This document shows positions 24,576 to 32,553 of a stretch of DNA of 64,000 bases, in pieces (the stretch's first letter is position 1; each line of letters opens with the position of its first letter). Origin of the DNA: Gordoniibacillus chartarius (GTDB lineage: Bacteria > Bacillota > Bacilli > Paenibacillales > NBRC-103111); assembly GCF_042432825.1 (NCBI RefSeq), contig NZ_JBHLWN010000027.1, positions 162,057-226,056 of the forward strand. The letters are read 5' to 3'. The position numbers and the translations under genes were made by a program. The notes below the pieces were generated by a model. It saw nothing but the letters and a program-made list of their open reading frames with translations. It was not told the origin of the DNA and made no database searches.

Positions 24576-26738
24576 ATGTCCGTAGACCAAAAGATACAGA
24601 GGGAAATCGTATTCGCCCATTGGTTTCAACATGCCGGGGCCGGTTTGGCGGTCGTTTCCAACGAGGGCGCTTTTTTAATGGTTAACGAATCGTTTTGCCG
24701 GATGCTTGGTTACGCGGAGCAGGAACTGCAGCGGCTGTCCTTTCATGAGATCATGAGGTTCGGCGAAGCGGCCGCAACCAGCGGGCTGCTTGCTCAAATC
24801 CAACAAGACGGACGGCAGCCGCAGCGCCTGGAGCATGCGTTCGTCCGCAAAGACGGCCGAATGGTATGGATGCAGCTGCATATCACTATCGCAGACAGCG
24901 TTATGCAACATTTTCTCGTTGAGATGCACGAAATTTCGGAACAGAAACGGCTGGAACAGCTGTTAAGGAAATATGAAGAACGATTCCATTCGATCTTTGA
25001 GAATCATCCCGAACTCGTCTTCTTATACTCTGAATCGGACGGGCTCATTTATATCAGTCCTGCATGTGAGAAATTAACCGGATATACGGCGGATGAGCTG
25101 CTTACCGATCCTCACGCGATCCAGATGCACAACTTACCATCGATCAAACAGCAGTTTGATCGTGCATGGCGAGGGGAGCCGGTCAGTTTCGACATGTCTT
25201 ATCTTCACAAAGACGAGCGTACGTTGTACGTTAATGTAGCGTTTGTTCCAATTACGTGCGGCGGCAAGATTGAATCGTTGTTCTGTATCGTGAAGGACGT
25301 TACGAACGAAAAGTTAAAGAGCGAAAAGCTGGTGCGGGCGGAAAATTTGTATCACCTGATTTCGGAAAACTCGCAAGATATTATTACGATTACCGACAAG
25401 TTCGGAATCGTCCAGTACGCATCGCCGGCGATTACGAGAGTGCTTGGGTACAAGCCGGAAGAAGTGATCGGTCATTACGGCGGCATTCAATGGGAGCAAA
25501 ACGATGTACGGGAATTTGAAAATTCGTCACCTTTCCAAGACTCGCTTGAGGTGCTCGTAACCGCCCGGAACTTGCATAAAGACGGTCATATCGTATATAT
25601 GGAAAACAAAATAAGAGCGATCTGCGATGAGCAGGGGGAAATCGTCCAATTTCTTGCGATCGCCCGCGATATTACGGAGCGGCTTGCAGCGGAAGAAGGA
25701 TACCGGCGCATTGTCGAAGACTCTCCGGATATGGTCATCATAACCCGCGGGCAGCAATGGCTGTTTATTAATGAAGCCGGTACAGCACTGATCGGCTGCA
25801 ACGAAAAGTCCGAGGTCATGCAAAAACCGTTTATCCAATACATCGCCCCAGAGTATCGGGATTTGATCGAAGCGAGGCTGCTTGAGGTGGCCGGCGGCCA
25901 AACCGTCGGGTTGATTGAACATAAGCTGATTCGTGCGGACGGGAAAATCATTGATGTCGAATCGAAATCGATGCCGACCGTTTTTAAAGGGGAAGCTGCC
26001 ATTTACACGGTCATACGTGATATAACGGAGCGGAAAAAGACGCAGGAACTGCTGATCAACTCGGAGAAGTTGTCCGTTTCGGGCCAGCTTGCCGCCGGGA
26101 TCGCACATGAAATCCGCAATCCGCTCGCCGCGATCAAAGGATTTTTGCAGCTCATGAAGTCCGGGCAGCCGACCAAGCAGGAGTATCTCGAAATTATTTC
26201 GGAAGAAATGAGCCGGATCGAAGATATTTTATCCGAGCTGCTTGTGCTCGCTAAACCGCAAATTTCGAAGCATGTGCCGAAAGATATCGGGCAATTGATC
26301 CAGCAAACCGTCATTTTACTCGGCACGCAGGCGATTTTGAAAAGCATCGAGGTCCAAGTTTCGATTGATGACGAATTGCCGCTGCTCGTGTGCGACGAAA
26401 ATCAAATCAAGCAAGTGATCATCAATATTATCAAAAATGCGCTCGAAGCGACCGCAAGCGGAGGCGTCATTCGAGTCAGCGTCCGCAAATTAGGCCACGC
26501 GGCAATCAAGATCGTGATTCGCGATAAGGGGTGCGGGATCTCGAAGGAACGGCTTGCCCGGCTCGGCGAGCCGTTTTATACCACGAAAGAAAAGGGCACC
26601 GGACTCGGGCTTATGGTCAGCCGCCGCATTATCGAAAGCCACGGCGGCACCTTCTCGGTCACCAGCACCGTCAACGTCGGCACAACGGTCACCATCACCT
26701 TCCCCATTGAGCGAGAGCAGATGAACGGATTCGGATGA
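24576..26738 (+). CDS. Multi-PAS sensor histidine kinase, sporulation-kinase-like
   Basis: A 720-residue kinase without membrane helices, so probably cytoplasmic. Four PAS-type sensor domains are visible (starting near HWFQHAGAGLAVVSNEGA, RFHSIFENHPELVFLY, LYHLISENSQDIITITD and YRRIVEDSPDMVIITRG), two followed by PAC signatures (VIRDITERKK). HisKA carries the phosphoacceptor His511 in GIAHEIRNPLAAIKGF. The ATPase domain shows an N box (IINIIKNALEA), a G1 box (DKGCGIS) and a G2 box (GTGLGLMVS). No response regulator lies next to it. This orphan, multi-PAS layout resembles the KinA/KinE kinases of the sporulation phosphorelay; that role is inference. GGAGGG lies about 13 nt before the ATG, a rather long spacing. 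Confidence 0.9.
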   Translation: MSVDQKIQREIVFAHWFQHAGAGLAVVSNEGAFLMVNESFCRMLGYAEQELQRLSFHEIMRFGEAAATSGLLAQIQQDGRQPQRLEHAFVRKDGRMVWMQLHITIADSVMQHFLVEMHEISEQKRLEQLLRKYEERFHSIFENHPELVFLYSESDGLIYISPACEKLTGYTADELLTDPHAIQMHNLPSIKQQFDRAWRGEPVSFDMSYLHKDERTLYVNVAFVPITCGGKIESLFCIVKDVTNEKLKSEKLVRAENLYHLISENSQDIITITDKFGIVQYASPAITRVLGYKPEEVIGHYGGIQWEQNDVREFENSSPFQDSLEVLVTARNLHKDGHIVYMENKIRAICDEQGEIVQFLAIARDITERLAAEEGYRRIVEDSPDMVIITRGQQWLFINEAGTALIGCNEKSEVMQKPFIQYIAPEYRDLIEARLLEVAGGQTVGLIEHKLIRADGKIIDVESKSMPTVFKGEAAIYTVIRDITERKKTQELLINSEKLSVSGQLAAGIAHEIRNPLAAIKGFLQLMKSGQPTKQEYLEIISEEMSRIEDILSELLVLAKPQISKHVPKDIGQLIQQTVILLGTQAILKSIEVQVSIDDELPLLVCDENQIKQVIINIIKNALEATASGGVIRVSVRKLGHAAIKIVIRDKGCGISKERLARLGEPFYTTKEKGTGLGLMVSRRIIESHGGTFSVTSTVNVGTTVTITFPIEREQMNGFG

Positions 26739-26785
26739 CTGTTCTTTAGCCGCCGCCGGCTTCTTCGAGCGCAGGACTCTTATCA

Positions 26786-27703
26786 TTACTTCGAAAATAA
26801 TGTTTCCGCTTGTTCAAGCGACAATTTGTTTCCAAGACCCGAATAATCGAGCCATGGCTGATCCGGGATCATGTAGATGTGGTTCGCTTTCACGGCCTTC
26901 AAGCCTTGCCAGATAGGGCTGTTCTGCAGCTGCTGATATAGCTTCTTGGCTCCGTCTTCATTATTGACAACGATGAAAATCGCATCCGCATCGTAATCGG
27001 GAAGCACTTCTTGAGAAATCGGCTCGTACGATTTATCCTTGCTGATTTTCTCAACGCCTTTGGCAGGCTTCAACCCCAAATCTTCAAACAGCATGGGTCC
27101 CATCGGACGTCTCGTCCCGAAAACGCGAAGTTCTTTCGCTGTAACGCGTACCGCCATGACGGTGCCGCTGCCGATTTTATCGTGGATTAACGTTTTGACG
27201 CGTTCGGCTTGCACCTGATTGTCTTTAATAAAATCCTCGGCCTGTTGTTCGCGGTCTACGAGCTTTCCGACCTTTCTCAAACGGTCCCGCCATGTTCCCT
27301 CATCCAGATTGAACACTTCGGTCTTGGCGATTTTTTCATATTTCGAAACGGTACTGGCATATTGTGAATCGACAAAAATAACATCCGGTTTAACGGACAG
27401 AAGCGCTTCCAGATCAGGATCCGCGGCTGTCCCGAGCGGCTTCGTATTCGTCAGGCGATCCGCGACATGCGGGAGGAACGTTTTCAAATCGCCGCCCACG
27501 ACGGAGCCGACGGGGGTGATTCCTAGCGCAAGGAGATCGTTGGTCAGATGGATCGAGAGCGAAGCGATTCGCGGCTCCTGAGCAGGAGCTTTCTTATCGG
27601 AGCTTGCCGCAGCGCCTTGTGCAGGGGTCTTACTTTGCTGCCCGCATGCGGAGATTACGATCATAGAAATGATAGTGATAAACAAAAGAATCGTCTTTTT
27701 CAT
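26786..27703 (-). CDS. Iron-siderophore ABC transporter substrate-binding lipoprotein
   Basis: About 305 residues. The lipobox VISACG near residue 20 follows a basic N-terminus, so ATG 27703 (preceded by GAGGGG) is chosen. The mature protein is a FecB/YfiY-like class III binding protein: PRIASLSIHLTNDLLALGI, VKPDVIFVDSQ, and WLDYSGLGNKLSLEQAE near the end. It would capture ferric siderophore outside the membrane and deliver it to the two permeases encoded upstream in the same operon. It lies last in the operon, 20 bp after the second permease. Confidence 0.92.
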   Translation of the reverse strand: MKKTILLFITIISMIVISACGQQSKTPAQGAAASSDKKAPAQEPRIASLSIHLTNDLLALGITPVGSVVGGDLKTFLPHVADRLTNTKPLGTAADPDLEALLSVKPDVIFVDSQYASTVSKYEKIAKTEVFNLDEGTWRDRLRKVGKLVDREQQAEDFIKDNQVQAERVKTLIHDKIGSGTVMAVRVTAKELRVFGTRRPMGPMLFEDLGLKPAKGVEKISKDKSYEPISQEVLPDYDADAIFIVVNNEDGAKKLYQQLQNSPIWQGLKAVKANHIYMIPDQPWLDYSGLGNKLSLEQAETLFSK

Positions 27704-27723
27704 TAGAAGTCCCCTCAATTTGG

Positions 27724-28740
27724 TTATTTGGTTTTACGAAGCAAGTAAAGAAAGTAAGGCGCGCCGACTGCGGCGACTACGACACCCGCCGGGATGGCGT
27801 TAGGTTGAAAAATGGAACGTCCGACTGTATCTGCAGCCAGCAGAATGATCGATCCGATGAGTCCGGAAATCGGCAAAAAATGCTGATGCATCGGACCGGT
27901 TAGACGGCGTGCCAGATGGGGAGCAACCAAACCGATGAACCCAATCCCTCCGGCCACGGAAACGCTGGCGCACGATAAGGCTACGCCCATGGCGAGCAGC
28001 ACCAAACGCTGTCTGCGTACCGGAGACCCTATGCCTATCGCAAGTTCGTCGCCGAGCGTGAAGGCATTTAACGTCTTGGATTGGAAAAGGATATAAGGAA
28101 CGATCAGCGCGATCCAAGGGAACAACGCGAAAGCGTGAACCCAATCCCTGCCCCACACATTTCCGACCAGCCACCTGGAGGCGAATGCGTATGTCTCTTG
28201 GTCAAGGCGAAGTGATAAGAAAAGCGAAACGGCGCTAAATCCGGCCGCTACGGCAATCCCGATCAAAATGAGCCGAACCGGCTGCAGCCCCCTATGGCGC
28301 TCGTAAGCCAGCATGACGATCGAAAGAGCCGCCAGAGCCCCGCCTATAAACGTGAACAATGGGATAAGAAGCGAGGACAAGCCGTCCATCGAGTGGAAGA
28401 TCGTCACAAATAGGATCAATCCGAACGAGGCGCCCGCATGAATGCCTAGGATGCCGGGATCGGCGAGTGCGTTTCGGGATAATCCTTGTAAAATGGAGCC
28501 GGAAACGCCAAGCCCGAAGCCGGCTAACAACGTAACGGCTATACGGGGCAGCCGGAATTCAAATAATACCATCGCATCCTCCGGGCTTCCGCTGCCGATC
28601 AGCGTTCGCAGAACGGCTGCAGGCGCAAGCCGAATCGAGCCCGTATTTAAGCTTACGATGACGGCGCTTAAACAAACAAGAATCAAGACAGCTCCGACCA
28701 CAACAGCTCTTTTCCTTCTAGCTTGCATGTGACTATGCAT
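27724..28740 (-). CDS. FecCD family iron-siderophore permease 2
   Basis: A 338-residue inner membrane permease with about nine or ten helices. It holds the FecCD landmarks RLPRIAVTLLAGFGLGVSGSILQGLSRNALADPGILGI and, near the end, VAGGIGFIGLVAPHLARRL, where the conserved Gly faces the ATPase. Its ATG overlaps the stop codon of the first permease gene (TAATG), so the two are coupled and probably form a heterodimer. Confidence 0.94.
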   Translation of the reverse strand: MHSHMQARRKRAVVVGAVLILVCLSAVIVSLNTGSIRLAPAAVLRTLIGSGSPEDAMVLFEFRLPRIAVTLLAGFGLGVSGSILQGLSRNALADPGILGIHAGASFGLILFVTIFHSMDGLSSLLIPLFTFIGGALAALSIVMLAYERHRGLQPVRLILIGIAVAAGFSAVSLFLSLRLDQETYAFASRWLVGNVWGRDWVHAFALFPWIALIVPYILFQSKTLNAFTLGDELAIGIGSPVRRQRLVLLAMGVALSCASVSVAGGIGFIGLVAPHLARRLTGPMHQHFLPISGLIGSIILLAADTVGRSIFQPNAIPAGVVVAAVGAPYFLYLLRKTK

Positions 28741-29741
28741 TACAAGCTCCTCCTTTCTTTACGGGCGAGATAAAGAAAGAAAGGAACACCGACAAGCGCT
28801 ACCATCACACCGATCGCCAGCTCTCTCGGCGGATTCACTATCCGAGCTCCCAAATCGGCCAAAACCAGTAATATGGCACCCAGGAAAGCGGAGACGGGAA
28901 TCACGAAGCGGTAATCGACTCCGACCAGCTTGCGCGAAATGTGCGGAATGACGAGACCGACGAAGCCGATCGAGCCTACGGCCGAAACGGAAACGCCGGC
29001 AAGGATCAAGGCGGCCGACATGCCGAGCATTCGCACCCGCTTCGTCTTCACGCCTAAATTCACCGCCACCTCATCCCCCAAGGAAACGATCGAAACGGAG
29101 CGCCCCATTACCCATGCCCAGATCACGGCTCCCGAGATGATCGGAATAAGCACCTTTAAATGGGACCATTTGACCCCGGCAACCCCGCCTGCATACCAGA
29201 AGGCCAAATCCTGACTAAGATCGTAATAAATCGCCACCCCTGAGCTGGCAGAATGCAGTAGAGCCGCAACGACAGCTCCCGCGATCGTAAGCCTTAGCGG
29301 CGTCAGGCCGCCTGCCGAAGTCGAGCCGAGCAGGAAAACGAACAATGTGCTGAGCACAGCCCCAATAAACGACAGCAGCATTAAAGCGGAATAAGGAATA
29401 CCGGGGAAAAAGGCAAAGCTAAGAGCCACCATTAACATTGCACCGGCATTAATGCCAAGTATCCCTGCATCGGCCAACGGATTGCGCGTCACACCCTGCA
29501 TCAAGGCTCCTGCAACAGCGAAAGCGGCTCCCATCACGGCGGCTCCGATCACTCTGGGCAAACGCAATTCGTGAATGATCTGATGCGACGTCAGCTTGGG
29601 ATCATAATGGAGGATCGCCTTCCATACCGTTGTCAGCGTCAAATCTTTCGCACCGTACGATACCGCCGCCAACATGGAAACCAAAAGTCCTAGCAAAACA
29701 AGAACAAATACAATGCCGAATCGTGAGATGCTTGAGCCCAT
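28740..29741 (-). CDS. FecCD family iron-siderophore permease 1
   Basis: A 333-residue permease with LRLPRVIGAAVMGAAFAVAG, MQGVTRNPLADAGILGINAGA and VGSIGFVGLVIPHISRKLVG, all FecCD landmarks. It is the first gene after the Fur-controlled promoter, with an unusually long leader of about 200 nt. With the second permease and the binding protein it forms a three-gene uptake operon. No ATPase gene is present. In Bacillus subtilis several such systems share one ATPase (YusV), so a distant shared ATPase is likely here. Confidence 0.94.
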   Translation of the reverse strand: MGSSISRFGIVFVLVLLGLLVSMLAAVSYGAKDLTLTTVWKAILHYDPKLTSHQIIHELRLPRVIGAAVMGAAFAVAGALMQGVTRNPLADAGILGINAGAMLMVALSFAFFPGIPYSALMLLSFIGAVLSTLFVFLLGSTSAGGLTPLRLTIAGAVVAALLHSASSGVAIYYDLSQDLAFWYAGGVAGVKWSHLKVLIPIISGAVIWAWVMGRSVSIVSLGDEVAVNLGVKTKRVRMLGMSAALILAGVSVSAVGSIGFVGLVIPHISRKLVGVDYRFVIPVSAFLGAILLVLADLGARIVNPPRELAIGVMVALVGVPFFLYLARKERRSL

Positions 29742-29928
29742 TTAGAAGGTTCCTTTGCTTTTTTATAAACAGCTCGAAATCGTGCGGCCATCATTGGCGT
29801 TCAGCTTCCGCAGGCCGTTCGATCCGACGAGCGCCGTTATTTTTCGGTATGTAGGCAGGTCGTTTCGTATTTCATTATCTCGTATCGCTCCTGACCCGTA
29901 TCCGGCGATTCGAACAGCCCGCCATAAG

Positions 29929-29985
29929 TGATAATGATTATCATTAACAATAACGATTGTATATGCAGAATCCTTTAACTGTCAA
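29929..29985 (-). promoter_or_regulatory. Fur-regulated sigma-A promoter of the siderophore uptake operon
   Basis: On the minus strand TTGACA (29985-29980) and TACAAT (29961-29956) are spaced by 18 bp. TGATAATGATTATCA at 29929-29943 is a perfect 7-1-7 Fur box lying just after the expected start of transcription. Iron-bound Fur would therefore block the operon. Confidence 0.93.
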
Positions 29986-30194
29986 TAGAAGCTGGAGAAA
30001 AAAATACCTTGGGCTAGACGGTATGGCGATGGCATGTAAATTCTGGGAATACTTATAATGAATAAAGCAATCCATAATTTCAAGCTCTGGGTCCTGCATA
30101 CGTTGCCGCGTTCGGTACCCACCTTTCGAGATCGTGATTCCTTTGCTCAGACATTCTAACCTTCTTCATGTCGATGGACTGGCAGCAGTGATTG
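29986..30194. other. Intergenic stretch without recognised gene
   Basis: About 200 bp upstream of the Fur-controlled promoter. I see no open frame with a ribosome site, no repeat and no RNA-like structure here. Confidence 0.5.
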
Positions 30195-30234
30195 AAAAAA
30201 ATACAGCCTGCCCTCAGTCGAGAGGCAAGCTGCA
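30195..30234 (-). terminator. Terminator of the phosphoribosyltransferase-HAD gene
   Basis: On the minus strand AGCTTGCCTC pairs with GAGGGCAGGCT (one bulge), followed by a seven-base T run. It starts eight bases after the stop codon. Confidence 0.87.
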
Positions 30235-30241
30235 TTTACTT

Positions 30242-31195
30242 TCATAGTCGTCCAGTTGGAGTTAATGAGATATCGTCATACACGTTTCCGGTATTTTGCA
30301 CTTTATTTCTAGCCCGTGCTAATTCAGATGCTTGAAGCATGATGGGCTTCCCTTCATTCCACCATGTCACGCGCAGTTCGGGATACATGGAAGCCATGTG
30401 CACCGCTTGTTCAGCTTCGCTTTCAACAAAATGCGTAAAGCCAAGCTCCACTGCACGGTTCCCCTTCCAACGAGCCGTGCTTTCCGCAGTTGGAGTTTCG
30501 ATATCATCGTCCCTGAAAACAATAGGAATGTTGAAATTGTGCTTCTGCAGCCAGCGTATCGTTCTCTCCCTATCCAATGACGGGCGGCCTGTAATGATGA
30601 TATCCCCGTTTCGAACTTTTGGGGCAAAGGCTGCCGGAGCCATAGAGTCCCTTAGCATAAGCGCTTCTTCGAGGTTATCGCGATATTGTGCGGAATCCAC
30701 ATCCCGAAGGAATACACCGTCCAAATCCCATGCCGTATGTTCATATTCAGGATCCATGTAAGTGCCCGAATGGAGAACGGTGTCCGGATTGATCTCGGCG
30801 CGTTCCCATGGCAAAATGAACCTTGCATCCGTTTCTTGCAAATAAAAACAACAATAATCCGGAATTGAGGCCGATAATTGATCCCTAACTACAACGAGCG
30901 TGGAACATTTGTAACCCTCACGCTCCAGGTACGCTTTGCAATCTATTAATGTTTTACCGCTTCCGGCAAAATCTTCACTAATGAGAAGGCGAGCATTGGG
31001 TGGAGGAAGGGGCCCGACCGGAATTACGTTTCGCGTTGGCCGGTCATATTTGAGAAAGAAAAGCGGAAGACCGGTAAGAAATGCCATATGCACGCCGGCA
31101 AAAGAGCCGCCTCGAAGGATGATAACGAGGGCATCGAACCGGGCCTGCTTAATGGTTTCGGATAACGCATCCAAGCGAAGGAAGATGGATTCCAT
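30242..31195 (-). CDS. Phosphoribosyltransferase-like domain fused to a HAD-like domain
   Basis: A 317-residue cytoplasmic protein. Residues 1-115 resemble a type I phosphoribosyltransferase: FDALVIILRGGSFAGVHMA, and LLISEDFAGSGKTL, close to the PRPP-binding loop (usually an acidic pair before xTGxT). Residues 155-250 resemble a HAD hydrolase: WDLDGVF with the first catalytic Asp pair, then IIITGRPSLDRERTIRWLQ as motif II. Such fusions could act on a nucleotide or a phosphorylated base, but no substrate can be read. A TGA lies two codons upstream of the ATG and the ribosome site is poor, so the N-terminus may be a shortened version of the original. It stands alone with its own terminator. Confidence 0.72.
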   Translation of the reverse strand: MESIFLRLDALSETIKQARFDALVIILRGGSFAGVHMAFLTGLPLFFLKYDRPTRNVIPVGPLPPPNARLLISEDFAGSGKTLIDCKAYLEREGYKCSTLVVVRDQLSASIPDYCCFYLQETDARFILPWERAEINPDTVLHSGTYMDPEYEHTAWDLDGVFLRDVDSAQYRDNLEEALMLRDSMAPAAFAPKVRNGDIIITGRPSLDRERTIRWLQKHNFNIPIVFRDDDIETPTAESTARWKGNRAVELGFTHFVESEAEQAVHMASMYPELRVTWWNEGKPIMLQASELARARNKVQNTGNVYDDISLTPTGRL

Positions 31196-31242
31196 TATAC
31201 TTCAAAGCTTGCTGGTCGCATATTACTCTGAAACTGCCGTAG

Positions 31243-31386
31243 CGGTTTCGCCCCGTTACAGGCGCCGTCCAATTGGTCGGAGCAGCATCGCTCGTCTTCG
31301 GGTACTGGTATATAGGGGCGCTTGCGTGGGCCGGTATTTGGCTCGGCATCACGATGATAGCTTCATATGGACATGAAGGCAGCCGG
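31243..31386 (+). pseudogene. Possible remnant of a DoxX-like membrane protein
   Basis: The frame after an in-frame TAG at 31240 reads PVTGAVQLVGAASLVFGYWY and continues IGALAWAGIWLGITMIASYG followed by H. This resembles two consecutive helices of DoxX-family proteins (the ellgAxgLllG pattern and the small-residue-rich next helix). There is no start codon with a ribosome site and the frame runs into the neighbouring terminator. It is a fragment if real. Confidence 0.3.
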
Positions 31387-31401
31387 CCATTCCCGGCTGC
31401 C
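31378..31401 (-). terminator. Hairpin terminator of the LacI gene at 31417
   Basis: GGCAGCCGG and CCGGCTGCC form a perfect 9-bp stem with a 6-nt loop, 15 bp past the stop codon. The T content after the stem is modest on the minus strand. Confidence 0.7.
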
Positions 31402-31416
31402 TCAGTTCCAGGAACC

Positions 31417-32457
31417 CTAGCCCTTCTCCTCATACTTCGCGCTGACCGATCCCCTTACAACCAGTTCAGGCGGAACGCTCCACCGAATCATAGCCCGCTC
31501 CGTATCCAGCGTCATCCTCAGCAGCTCGACGGCGGCATGGCACATACCCGGAATATCGACCCGCATCGTCGTTAACCCCGGGTTCATCGATTCGGCCATC
31601 CTTAAGTCATCGAATCCCATCACGGAAACATCCTCCGGCACGCGAATATTCATATCGCGCAGAACCTTCATGAGCAGAATCGCAGCTCGGTCGTTACTGC
31701 AAAATACGGCTGTCGGCTTGGCCTGCATACTTTGCCAATAATTGCGTATTTCTTCTTCCGTGGCTTCAAATCCCCGCGACTCCGTCAAGCACATAGCGGC
31801 ATCCATCGCTAATCCCGCATCCCTCATCGCCGTCCAATACCCGACCCAGCGCTCTTCGTGACTCGTCGTCAAATTTGTCGCTCCGACAAAGCCGATTCGC
31901 CGATGGCCGCAGCGGCTCAAATACGTAACCGCTTCATAGGCCCCCTCTATGTTGGCCGAGGTCACGGCCGGCGCTCGAATACCGCGGTGATACGAGTCCA
32001 GCATAACGAACGGCTTGCCCTGCTCCGCGACCATCCCCGCATAGGAATGGCTGACAATGCCGAACAATACGACCCCGACAAAAGGCACGTCGTGAAAAAG
32101 GTTCGGAAGCCGGCGCTCTTCCTCCATCTGCCGGTCAATACGGGCAATAACGGCGTTATAGCCTTGATTTCGAATCTCCTTTTCCAGCGTCCACATCAGA
32201 TTGTGAAAAAACAAAAAATGATCGTTATCCTCAAAGCTGATAATCCGCTCAGGGACAAGCACAAGCATATTTAGCGACGGCTTGTCTCGCTCACCGTATC
32301 TTCCATATCCAAGCTCCTTGGCCGTAAGCAATACTTGCTCCCGGACTTCGCGACTGACGCCTTTCTTGCCTGCCAGTGCGATGGACACGGCATTTTTCGA
32401 AATTTGCAAATGATCGGCTATGTCCTGCATCGACACTTTTTTTCTGCGATTCATCAT
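31417..32457 (-). CDS. LacI family transcriptional regulator
   Basis: A 346-residue repressor. The N-terminal DNA-binding domain reads SMQDIADHLQISKNAVSIALAGKKGVS, a variant of the usual VSxxTVSRAL. The effector domain follows, with HRRIGFVGAT, FCSNDRAAILLMKVLRDMNI and VPEDVSVMGFDDLRMAESMNPGLTTM, typical of sugar-responsive members. ATG 32457 (followed at once by a second ATG) is preceded by GGAGTGTGG. It is divergent from the ROK-phosphomannose isomerase gene, with two palindromes between them, so it probably controls that gene and itself. The inducer is likely a mannose-related sugar, by context. Confidence 0.92.
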   Translation of the reverse strand: MMNRRKKVSMQDIADHLQISKNAVSIALAGKKGVSREVREQVLLTAKELGYGRYGERDKPSLNMLVLVPERIISFEDNDHFLFFHNLMWTLEKEIRNQGYNAVIARIDRQMEEERRLPNLFHDVPFVGVVLFGIVSHSYAGMVAEQGKPFVMLDSYHRGIRAPAVTSANIEGAYEAVTYLSRCGHRRIGFVGATNLTTSHEERWVGYWTAMRDAGLAMDAAMCLTESRGFEATEEEIRNYWQSMQAKPTAVFCSNDRAAILLMKVLRDMNIRVPEDVSVMGFDDLRMAESMNPGLTTMRVDIPGMCHAAVELLRMTLDTERAMIRWSVPPELVVRGSVSAKYEEKG

Positions 32458-32470
32458 TTTCCACACTCCG

Positions 32471-32513
32471 ATTGTATGATACAATCCATTTACATAATGA
32501 TTGATATATCAAT
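32471..32513. promoter_or_regulatory. Two palindromic operators between lacI-type gene and ROK-PMI gene
   Basis: ATTGTATGATACAAT at 32471-32485 is a perfect 7-1-7 palindrome, and ATTGATATATCAAT at 32500-32513 a perfect 14-mer. They share the ATTG..TAT/ATA..CAAT pattern. TTGACA on the minus strand (32524-32519) may be the -35 of the regulator gene. The position between divergent genes suits binding by the LacI protein. Confidence 0.7.
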
Positions 32514-32553
32514 GTTTTGTCAAGCATTTTCAAGTAAATGAGGAGGAATTCGG

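Noticed and set aside
31273..31575. 100-codon plus-strand frame
   Set aside because: Its first third resembles a membrane protein fragment, but the rest is antisense to the LacI gene; kept only as a possible remnant.
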